Below, in pieces: positions 1 through 7,093 of a stretch of 64,000 nucleotides of DNA; the stretch's first letter is position 1; every line of letters starts with the position of its first letter. Under the pieces are notes generated by a model. The model saw only the letters and a list, made by a program, of their open reading frames with translations, made no database searches and was not told the DNA's origin. The position numbers and the translations under genes were made by a program. The stretch is from Anaerosporobacter faecicola (GTDB lineage Bacteria; Bacillota; Clostridia; Lachnospirales; Lachnospiraceae): positions 186,001 through 250,000 of the forward strand of contig NZ_JAAQRO010000022.1 of assembly GCF_012070565.1 (NCBI RefSeq), read 5' to 3'.

Positions 1-1060
1 ATGGTACACAAGATACACCAGCAATTCCGATTACCGGGTTGAAATTCTTTCCTTTAATCAGGTAAATCACGTACCCACCGATAATTCCACCGATTCCTGA
101 CAATGCTAAGGCTACCATACCTAGCACTAGTAATTTTAATACAACAGGATTCAAGATTGTACTTGCGTCACATAAAACACCAAGCATTAATCCTAGGAAG
201 AACGTTGCTATGTATAAGAATCCTTCTTCAATCAACTTAATGTATTTCGTCAATGCGGATTCACGAATTACAATTCCAATGAAGAAACTTAAGAACAGCG
301 GTGCTGCCACAGGGAATAGTAGGCATAATACCGCGTTGGCAATAACGGCAAATACTAACTTTTCCGTAGATGTAATATTATGTTTTGTTTTTTTACTAAC
401 AACTACAACTCCACGTAATTCCTTTGGTATGAATAGTTTGATCAGATAAGGATACCCTCCATAAGTCAAACTCAAATACAGATAGGCAACAATGGAGATT
501 GGTACAAAATATTCTGGTGCCAGTTTCAATGAGGCGAATAATACCATTGGACCATCGGCTCCACCAATAATGGAGGTTGCTGCTGCTGCTCCATCAGAAA
601 GTCCCATTAACTTTGCAATAGGGAATGTGGCAATGGTCCCAAGTTCTGCAAATAAAGCTAATGTCATACTGATAAATGGATGAGCTAATACATATCCGAT
701 ATCACACATAATACCGATTCCCATAAAAACTAAACATGCAATCAAACCATTACTAAAAGTAAGGGTATAGATTGGTTGTAAGAAATCGATCTGCATGTAT
801 TTCATCAGATCATCCGTTGTTGTCAACAATGGGTTAATGATCAGATTCCCGATCTCATTATTCTCCATGAATAGAACACCTGCATTCACCGCTGACATTC
901 CAAGTCCCATAGGGATCATGATCAATGGTTCTAGTGTTCCTTTCTTTCCTAGATACACTAGTAAAAATCCCAAAAAGATTAGTCCGATACGTAGAGCTAC
1001 AATTGCAGGCTCCTGTTCAAACATCGTGCTAATTCCTTGAAAAGAATCTAAAATATTCAT
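1..1060 (-). CDS. Na+-translocating decarboxylase beta subunit, partial (OadB/GcdB/MmdB family)
   Basis: Polytopic membrane subunit that couples decarboxylation of a biotin-bound carboxyl group (oxaloacetate, methylmalonyl-CoA or glutaconyl-CoA) to Na+ export. The first 353 residues are present and the C-terminus lies beyond the left edge. The family hallmark IIGGADGPMVLFASL is visible near residue 170, along with many hydrophobic segments and a late conserved GLMLGVLCDAS stretch. The start is the ATG at 1060, preceded by GGGAGGAAAAAG. A small membrane ORF lies just upstream on the same strand, and a LysR regulator is divergent. The substrate cannot be told from this subunit alone; it depends on the alpha subunit, which is not in the window. 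The family call is secure. Confidence 0.93.
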   Translation of the reverse strand, partial: MNILDSFQGISTMFEQEPAIVALRIGLIFLGFLLVYLGKKGTLEPLIMIPMGLGMSAVNAGVLFMENNEIGNLIINPLLTTTDDLMKYMQIDFLQPIYTLTFSNGLIACLVFMGIGIMCDIGYVLAHPFISMTLALFAELGTIATFPIAKLMGLSDGAAAATSIIGGADGPMVLFASLKLAPEYFVPISIVAYLYLSLTYGGYPYLIKLFIPKELRGVVVVSKKTKHNITSTEKLVFAVIANAVLCLLFPVAAPLFLSFFIGIVIRESALTKYIKLIEEGFLYIATFFLGLMLGVLCDASTILNPVVLKLLVLGMVALALSGIGGIIGGYVIYLIKGKNFNPVIGIAGVSCVP

Positions 1061-1132
1061 CTTTTTCCTCCCGTTTTGTTGTATAATATGGAATCGTTAG
1101 TATGATGGTTTCCTATTATACAACCAATCATT

Positions 1133-1279
1133 TTATATATCGTTTTGATTGGAATCATGCTCTTTGTGACCAAATAACCGTATGCAACTTAGCAAGAGCT
1201 TGATCAAAACAGCGATGCCATAGGATATGAGAACTCCCAATCCCATTACTTTTAGTGGAACTGCTATACTTAAAAACAT
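1133..1279 (-). CDS. small single-pass membrane protein (OadG-like position)
   Basis: A 48-codon ORF starting ATG at 1279 behind an AGGAAGAAG ribosome site and ending TAA at 1133, about 70 nt before the decarboxylase beta subunit. The first 33 residues are hydrophobic with one predicted membrane helix (VMGLGVLISYGIAVLIKLLL), and the tail is short and polar (GHKEHDSNQNDI). Gamma subunits of Na+-pumping decarboxylases have this architecture, one N-terminal helix and a charged tail, but are usually longer at about 80 residues. The assignment as a gamma-like assembly subunit rests on position and shape only. Confidence 0.6.
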   Translation of the reverse strand: MFLSIAVPLKVMGLGVLISYGIAVLIKLLLSCIRLFGHKEHDSNQNDI

Positions 1280-1481
1280 CGTTCTTCTTCCTTTCTAAAT
1301 CATCTATATACAAATACTAACATTTTGTCGATTTTAATCAAATATATTGTGTAAATATACATGATATATAAAACTTATGATAATGGTTTTCATTTAAAGT
1401 CATCTAGAGAACACAACGAATATATTGATTACAAATACTTTAAACTTATGAAAAGAATCCGTATGCAATAGGAGGTTTATT

Positions 1482-2381
1482 ATGGATCTGCATTATCTTG
1501 AAATATTCAATACCGTTGCACAATATGAAAGTTACAAAAAAGCCTCAGATGTCTTACATATCAGCCAACCAGCTCTTTCTATTCAGATCAAACGTTTGGA
1601 AGGACAGATTGGACTAAAGCTTTTTGATAAAATAGGAAATCGGATTTACCTAAATGATAACGGATTATTGCTGCATCAATATACGCAAAAGATTTTTTAT
1701 ATTGTACACGAATTAGAAAATACCATATCAGAAACGAATAAAGTCGTTAATGGAACACTCCTCATAGGCGGAAGTAATACACCAGGTTCCTATATTCTTC
1801 CCGATTTACTTGGCCAATTTAAACAACGTTATCCGAACAGTACGTGTAATCTTCATATCAATAATACGTCTACGATTTCTCAAATGATTGCAGAAGGATC
1901 ACTTGATATTGCTATAAATGGTGGAAACTGTGTTTACAACGACTCCATACATGTAGAAAGAATCTTCAATGATCGTTTAGTTTTGGTAGCTTCTCAAAAA
2001 AATCCTGCTGCAAAACAAGATGTTTTGCAACAGGAGACACTTAAGAATATGCATTTTATTGTTCATAATACAGATTCACAGCTCTATACGGCATACCAAA
2101 CGTTTATTAATAACGTAGGAATTCCAGAGAATATCGCCATGTGCTTAGGCAATATTGATGCCATCAAGCGCGCAGTTAATTCGAATCTAGGAATTTCTCT
2201 TTTACCTTATACAGCTGTGAAATTTGAAATACAACATGGATTTTTGCAAGAGATTAACTATTCCATACCATGCAAAAGTTATCCTTATAATTTGATTTAT
2301 AACAAAAATAAAGTGCTTTCAACCACTTCACGGAAATTCATTGAGTTAATCCATTCTGAATTCCCAATGCTACCTTCTTAG
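1482..2381 (+). CDS. LysR family transcriptional regulator
   Basis: A 299-residue protein of full LysR length. The N-terminal winged HTH (residues 1-60) includes VLHISQPALSIQIKRLEGQIG. The co-inducer-binding domain (about residues 90-295) begins GTLLIGGSNTPGSYILPDLL, a typical LysR effector-domain entry. An AGGAGG site sits 7 nt before the ATG. It is transcribed divergently from the Na+-pump decarboxylase genes across a roughly 200-bp AT-rich region. LysR proteins commonly control the divergent neighbour, so it probably senses a carboxylate and controls that locus. The ligand is unknown. Confidence 0.9.
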   Translation: MDLHYLEIFNTVAQYESYKKASDVLHISQPALSIQIKRLEGQIGLKLFDKIGNRIYLNDNGLLLHQYTQKIFYIVHELENTISETNKVVNGTLLIGGSNTPGSYILPDLLGQFKQRYPNSTCNLHINNTSTISQMIAEGSLDIAINGGNCVYNDSIHVERIFNDRLVLVASQKNPAAKQDVLQQETLKNMHFIVHNTDSQLYTAYQTFINNVGIPENIAMCLGNIDAIKRAVNSNLGISLLPYTAVKFEIQHGFLQEINYSIPCKSYPYNLIYNKNKVLSTTSRKFIELIHSEFPMLPS

Positions 2382-2384
2382 ACA

Positions 2385-2413
2385 GAACAAAGTGTACTTC
2401 GTACACTTCGTTC
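2385..2413. repeat. hairpin downstream of the LysR gene
   Basis: A 13-bp stem with one mismatch: GAACAAAGTGTAC pairs with GTACACTTCGTTC around a TTC loop, immediately after the LysR stop codon. There is no T-run, so it is not a standard terminator on its own. The same AGAACAAAGTG sequence begins near 28978, at the left edge of the large foldback element. Confidence 0.5.
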
Positions 2414-2436
2414 TCCGCGCTGAGCACAGTCAGCTT

Positions 2437-2469
2437 AAGGGCTTTTGACACCCGCCCCCTATTATATAT
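2437..2469. repeat. dispersed intergenic repeat, GGGCTTTTGACACCC module
   Basis: The sequence AAGGGCTTTTGACACCC followed by CCCTATTATATA recurs in intergenic DNA at both ends of the foldback element (about 29044-29059 inverted, 29291-29320 direct). Shorter matches occur near 43269-43282 (GGGTCAAAAGCCC) and 51709-51720 (TTGGCTTTTGACACCC). It contains no ORF. Confidence 0.6.
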
Positions 2470-2470
2470 A

Positions 2471-2528
2471 AAAAGAGTATCACAAAATGATGTCTACAAC
2501 TTTTCATCATTTCATGATACTCTCTTTT
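2471..2528. terminator. bidirectional intrinsic terminator
   Basis: An inverted repeat, AAAAGAGTATCACAAAATGATG against CATCATTTCATGATACTCTCTTTT, lies between the convergent LysR gene and the 2532-3533 gene. The minus-strand product ends in ACTCTTTTTATATA and the plus-strand product in CTCTCTTTTC, so it can serve both. Confidence 0.8.
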
Positions 2529-2531
2529 CAA

Positions 2532-3533
2532 TTACTCATCCGTGCATTGACTCCAATATTTCTGAATCTCACTTTCTGTTAAAGTCTGTACAAAATCCTT
2601 TTTAATCTCTAGGAATGTCTGTAACTCATTCATAATGGAGTATAAGATTGCACGACTTTCAAACTCTTCCCTTGTTGTAGGTAGATCATCATTTTCAAAC
2701 TCTGACTTGATCACATACAACTGTTCCACTAAAACCATGGCATTGTTGTATTCATGGAAATGTTTTGACATTTCCCTTAAAAAATTTGCAATAATATCAT
2801 GTTGGCGATAACTATGCTTTAACGAATCCACTTCTTTGTATAATCTTTTAAGAACAATACATTGTCTCTTTCGCATCTCCATATATTCCAGATAGTATCT
2901 AGTATCACTAATCAGATTATTATTGACATTCTTATATGCTTTCTCAATGGCTTCGTCAACCCGTTTTTCTAAAGACGTAAAACAGAACTTTTCATCTGCC
3001 TCTTTTCCTCTCTCTACTAAGTTATCCGCCACTGCCAAGATCAGGTTTCGCATATCCTCTTCCACAGCTGCTTGATCCTTCAAGATTTCCCCTCGCTTGC
3101 CAGGCATATAGAGGTTTAAGATGACCCCGCTTCCCATACCAACAAAGAGTAACATGGTTTCATTCTCAATCATTGCAAGATTCATACTTTTTTCCATTAA
3201 AAAATGTGTGGTAATAACAGCACAGATAGACAATGCATCCTGTAATCCAAACAGAAAACAAAATAATACAAATAGGAACATATATATGGCGAATACCATG
3301 ATATGATATCCCCAAATACGAAATACAAGATACGCAATTAATATGGACATAATATATGCAAGAATTCTCTTTCCTGCTACCTGTAATGTTTCCTTTTTCG
3401 TTTCTTGTATCGTCAGTAATGTTATGATACCTGCTGATGTACTATAACGCAGGTTCAACCAATTACAGATTATGATTGCCATTGTACTGCCGATTGCAAT
3501 CTTTATCACTCGTAAAATGTTGTTCTTATTCAC
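2532..3533 (-). CDS. aromatic acid exporter/FUSC-like membrane protein (DUF939-type)
   Basis: A 333-residue protein. Its N-terminal half (about residues 8-145) has several membrane helices, starting IKIAIGSTMAIIICNWLNLR and continuing TSAGIITLLTIQETKKETLQ. The C-terminal half is a cytosolic helical region rich in Glu, Lys and Arg. This is the layout of the small aromatic-acid-exporter/FUSC-like family, some members of which export aryl acids; the substrate here is unknown. The start codon is GTG at 3533, overlapping the last 8 nt of the upstream M28-like gene, which implies translational coupling. A bidirectional terminator follows the stop. Confidence 0.8.
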   Translation of the reverse strand: MNKNNILRVIKIAIGSTMAIIICNWLNLRYSTSAGIITLLTIQETKKETLQVAGKRILAYIMSILIAYLVFRIWGYHIMVFAIYMFLFVLFCFLFGLQDALSICAVITTHFLMEKSMNLAMIENETMLLFVGMGSGVILNLYMPGKRGEILKDQAAVEEDMRNLILAVADNLVERGKEADEKFCFTSLEKRVDEAIEKAYKNVNNNLISDTRYYLEYMEMRKRQCIVLKRLYKEVDSLKHSYRQHDIIANFLREMSKHFHEYNNAMVLVEQLYVIKSEFENDDLPTTREEFESRAILYSIMNELQTFLEIKKDFVQTLTESEIQKYWSQCTDE

Positions 3534-5334
3534 TTATATATTCCTTCCAAACCGTAATTATAAACACATATAATAATGCAATTGGTATTACACTAATAAA
3601 CGCTATGATGATTGACACAGATATGGATAAACTAACATATGCCATATAGATAATTGGTGTAAATAAGATCGAGAGAATCACACCAAAAACAATTAGCATT
3701 GCTACGTAACATACTTTCTGAATCTGTGGCTTTTTCTCCAAAAATACGCATACTGCAATTGCAACATATACCATCCACATTGCTGCGGTAAATAGGTATG
3801 ATAAAGAGACAAATTCCTGCCCCATGACCAACCCTAACGTCAACAAAATTGGTAATTGTCCCATCAATGTGGAAAGTTGATGTTTATTTCTTCTCATTGC
3901 TATCCATGTAAAGAATCCGGTTAATACAAATGCCACTCCTATAACAAGGCAGAAAAGCAACTGGGATTCATTCCATTCCCCTTTTGTTTCCACATTCGAT
4001 AATTTACTCATGGATGGTGCAATGATGACCGCAGCACCGATTCCTGTAAGAATCATGGATATAATGGTAAAAATCGTACTTCTTGCTACAAAACGATAAC
4101 GAATCTTTTTGCGGATTTTAAAGAAAACAAGCAATCCAATGGCTATCATACTTGTCAAATAGGTAACTAAACTTACTACATTACTAGGTAATACGAGAAT
4201 TGTATCTCGTAAAAAGTTAAAGAATACTGCACCTTGTCCTTTCTCCGTAACATGTACATGATTACTTCCATAATAGTCCACTAATTCATTCAGTGTATGC
4301 ATATACTCATAAGCACAACCACGGTTAACATGTTCTGGCGTATCTGCTGTTCGATTATACGTATAAGAACCTTCTAACATAGAAAAGTTCATACTAGGGA
4401 ATCCTGCATCAGAAAATACCTGAAAATCTGTCTCATGAGGAAGTAATTTGCATAAATCAGCTAAGAAAGAAAAACCTGAGTTTCTTGAAACTGCCTGCTG
4501 ATACTGTTTTACAATTGTATAGTCTCCCTTTGATGTCTCATAAAGCATTAGGGTTCCATCGGTACCTTGTGCATCAAAGTTCAACACCACATCAACATTC
4601 CCTTCTAGCTCTTTATGCGCTTCAAGAAATGCTTTTGCCCCTAAAAGATCAATTTCTTTTCCATCGGTAAATAGAAAATAGATATCATTCGTTAGTGTTT
4701 CCTGTTCTTTCATTAAGCGAATTGCTTCTAAAAATGCTGCTGATCCTAATCCTGCACTGGAAGCTCCCGTAGAATCTGGACGGCTATCATAATGGGTAAC
4801 AAATACGATTGCATGCTCTGTATTCGGTGCATCAAAGGATACAACAATATTATTCATTATCACTTTTGATTCATTCCGCAATCCAATTACATCTTTAACA
4901 TAGTCAATGAAATCTTTATAGGAATTCTCTTCTAAGAATTTGTTGTTTTCTTCAACCATATCTGGGTATTCTGCCATAGCGTCTTCATAGCTTTTCTTAG
5001 CATCATTGGCATATGCATCTACATCAAACTCAAATGGTTCCACCATATATGGTGCCTGTAATTGATCAAGCACACTTGTAATATACTCTTTAACCTGCAC
5101 ATTTGCCTCTGTCCCGGCACTATGCTCCACGCTTCCCATATTCTGAATGTGCGTTAGAACCATATTAAGTGATGATACGCCCTTTTCCATACCACCTAAC
5201 TCAACAGTAGTTTCTTTGAATTTCTTTGGTGTCTTCGATTCTGTGATCTGTAGGAAACCAATTCGCAGAATAATACCAACAAACACAACCATTGCTAAAC
5301 AATAGGCTGCATTTCGTATAATCTTCTTGTTCAT
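3526..5334 (-). CDS. membrane M28-fold peptidase-like protein, catalytic residues degraded
   Basis: About 602 residues: an N-terminal membrane anchor (YCLAMVVFVGIILRIGF), an extracytoplasmic M28 aminopeptidase-like domain (about residues 60-370) and about eight C-terminal membrane helices. The first zinc motif is kept (THYDS), as is the FDAQG aspartate. The usual GADDN bridging Asp is replaced in TGASSAGLG, the catalytic Glu of the usual GEE motif is Lys in DGKEIDLLG, and the last His ligand (YHT..DT) is Asn in YNRTADT. It may therefore not be an active peptidase. I chose the ATG at 5334 because GGAGGAAAAG (5341-5350) lies inside the longer ORF that opens at 5352. It is coupled to the exporter-like gene downstream. 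Confidence 0.78.
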   Translation of the reverse strand: MNKKIIRNAAYCLAMVVFVGIILRIGFLQITESKTPKKFKETTVELGGMEKGVSSLNMVLTHIQNMGSVEHSAGTEANVQVKEYITSVLDQLQAPYMVEPFEFDVDAYANDAKKSYEDAMAEYPDMVEENNKFLEENSYKDFIDYVKDVIGLRNESKVIMNNIVVSFDAPNTEHAIVFVTHYDSRPDSTGASSAGLGSAAFLEAIRLMKEQETLTNDIYFLFTDGKEIDLLGAKAFLEAHKELEGNVDVVLNFDAQGTDGTLMLYETSKGDYTIVKQYQQAVSRNSGFSFLADLCKLLPHETDFQVFSDAGFPSMNFSMLEGSYTYNRTADTPEHVNRGCAYEYMHTLNELVDYYGSNHVHVTEKGQGAVFFNFLRDTILVLPSNVVSLVTYLTSMIAIGLLVFFKIRKKIRYRFVARSTIFTIISMILTGIGAAVIIAPSMSKLSNVETKGEWNESQLLFCLVIGVAFVLTGFFTWIAMRRNKHQLSTLMGQLPILLTLGLVMGQEFVSLSYLFTAAMWMVYVAIAVCVFLEKKPQIQKVCYVAMLIVFGVILSILFTPIIYMAYVSLSISVSIIIAFISVIPIALLYVFIITVWKEYISE

Positions 5335-5354
5335 TAAATACTTTTCCTCCAAGT

Positions 5355-7022
5355 TTAGTTATTATCCTGTTGCAGTGACATCATAAGCAATGGGATTAAC
5401 TGTTTCTTTCTTGACACTACCCCTTCTAGGATGACTTTTTCATCAGGATTACTGATATTAAATGCATTGGTTACTAATTCCTTTGCACCATTTCCTTCAT
5501 ATATCAGTTCCGTTGTTTCTTGTAAGATATTTGTAAGCATGAAGAATAACATCTCTACCCCATGATCTCTAAATGCTTTTTCTAGATAAGGTACTAATTT
5601 ATCTTTTATCTTCTCAAGTTCTTCCTGATTCATCGCAGTAATTTGTCCCACACCGAATGTAAGATCATTGGTGGTAAATTTCTTGAAATCTTGATAGAAG
5701 ATTTCTTCTGGTGACTTACTTAGCAAATTGCTACCAGCTGTAAACATTTCCTTGGCATAAGATTCAATCTCAATTCCTGCAATCTTCGCCAAATCCTTTG
5801 CTGCCATTTCATCGATTGGTGTGCAAGTTGGTGAACGGAAAACCAACGTGTCAGATAATATCGCAGAACACAATAGACCTGCAATTTCTTTTTCAATTGG
5901 TATGGCATTTTCCTGGAACATCTGATAAACGATTGTCGATGTACAACCCAGTGGCTGGTTACGAAAATAGACGGGACTCATAGTTTCTATACTACCAATA
6001 CGATGGTGATCGATAATTTCTAATATGTCTGCCTCTTCTAATCCATCTACCGCCTGTGAACGTTCGCTATGATCCATTAAAATCAGTTGTTTTCTCTTTG
6101 CATCTAATAAATTACGTCTTGATATCATACCGATGAATTCCCCTGTTTTTTTATCCAATATTGGGAAATCACGGTGTCTCTTCTTAGCCATAACCGCCCG
6201 TATATCATCAATAAAATCTTCTGTGGTAAATGTGATCAGGTTCTCTTGTTTCATAAAGAAACTAATCGGCATACTTTGATTGACCAAACGAGCTACCGTA
6301 TACGTATCATATGGTGTTTTGATAATGGTACACTCTTTATCTTGTGCTAATTTGGTAATGGTCCTTGATACAGGAGCACCATCACACACAATAATACATT
6401 TGGCATTCATTTCAATGGCACATAATTGTGATTCATACCGATTTCCAAGAATGACAACATCATTTTTTTCAATATAACTTTCCATTAAATCCGGATTAGC
6501 CGCCGCAATCAGTACTTTTCCTGTTTCAATTACCTTTTCTGCATCCCCTGCAATTAATTCCCCTTGTAATGTATCAAGAATATTCGCAATTGGTGTTTTA
6601 GCAGTAGACAAGATTTTATTATCATAAACATTCATGTACGATTTGGTTATATCTCCAATAGTGATCAATCCGATCATATGATCATCTTTCTCTACGACTG
6701 GTAAGGTAACAACACTATTCTCTGTCATCTTTTCCCATGCACGTCTTATGGACATATTTCGGTTAATTCCTTGGATTTTTCTTATCTCAATATCTTTTAC
6801 CTGCGTACGTACATCTGGTAAATATCCTGGTTGATTTACACCAAAATACTGTAAAACAAATTTTGTTTCTGAATTCACCTGACCTGCACGTTTCGCTTTA
6901 TACTTCTCTCCTGTTAATTTTCGTTTTAAATCTGCATATGCAATGGCAGAACAAATGGAGTCGGTATCTGGGTTACAGTGTCCTATTACATAAATTGTCT
7001 TGTTCTTTGTTTCTTCACTCAT
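5355..7022 (-). CDS. manganese-dependent inorganic pyrophosphatase with CBS-DRTGG-CBS insert
   Basis: Cytosolic family II pyrophosphatase hydrolysing PPi to phosphate. The N-terminal DHH domain opens IYVIGHCNPDTDSICSA. A regulatory insert follows at about residues 50-280: a CBS motif (VVTLPVVEKDDHMIGLITIGD), a DRTGG-like region (ANILDTLQGELIAGD) and a second CBS (RHRDFPILDKKTGEFIGMIS). The DHH core then resumes with LEIIDHHRIGSI and SDTLVFRSPT, and the DHHA2 domain ends SRKKQLIPLL. CBS-PPases of this type are regulated by adenine nucleotides, and DRTGG-containing ones also by diadenosine polyphosphates. The ATG at 7022 follows GAAGGAG with 7-nt spacing; the 20-codon extension to 7082 has no ribosome site. 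555 residues. Confidence 0.95.
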   Translation of the reverse strand: MSEETKNKTIYVIGHCNPDTDSICSAIAYADLKRKLTGEKYKAKRAGQVNSETKFVLQYFGVNQPGYLPDVRTQVKDIEIRKIQGINRNMSIRRAWEKMTENSVVTLPVVEKDDHMIGLITIGDITKSYMNVYDNKILSTAKTPIANILDTLQGELIAGDAEKVIETGKVLIAAANPDLMESYIEKNDVVILGNRYESQLCAIEMNAKCIIVCDGAPVSRTITKLAQDKECTIIKTPYDTYTVARLVNQSMPISFFMKQENLITFTTEDFIDDIRAVMAKKRHRDFPILDKKTGEFIGMISRRNLLDAKRKQLILMDHSERSQAVDGLEEADILEIIDHHRIGSIETMSPVYFRNQPLGCTSTIVYQMFQENAIPIEKEIAGLLCSAILSDTLVFRSPTCTPIDEMAAKDLAKIAGIEIESYAKEMFTAGSNLLSKSPEEIFYQDFKKFTTNDLTFGVGQITAMNQEELEKIKDKLVPYLEKAFRDHGVEMLFFMLTNILQETTELIYEGNGAKELVTNAFNISNPDEKVILEGVVSRKKQLIPLLMMSLQQDNN

Positions 7023-7093
7023 ATATACTCCTTCTATAGTACAACATCTCTTAGTTACATTTTTCCATGGTCTTGCTTGCATTATGCATTTTC

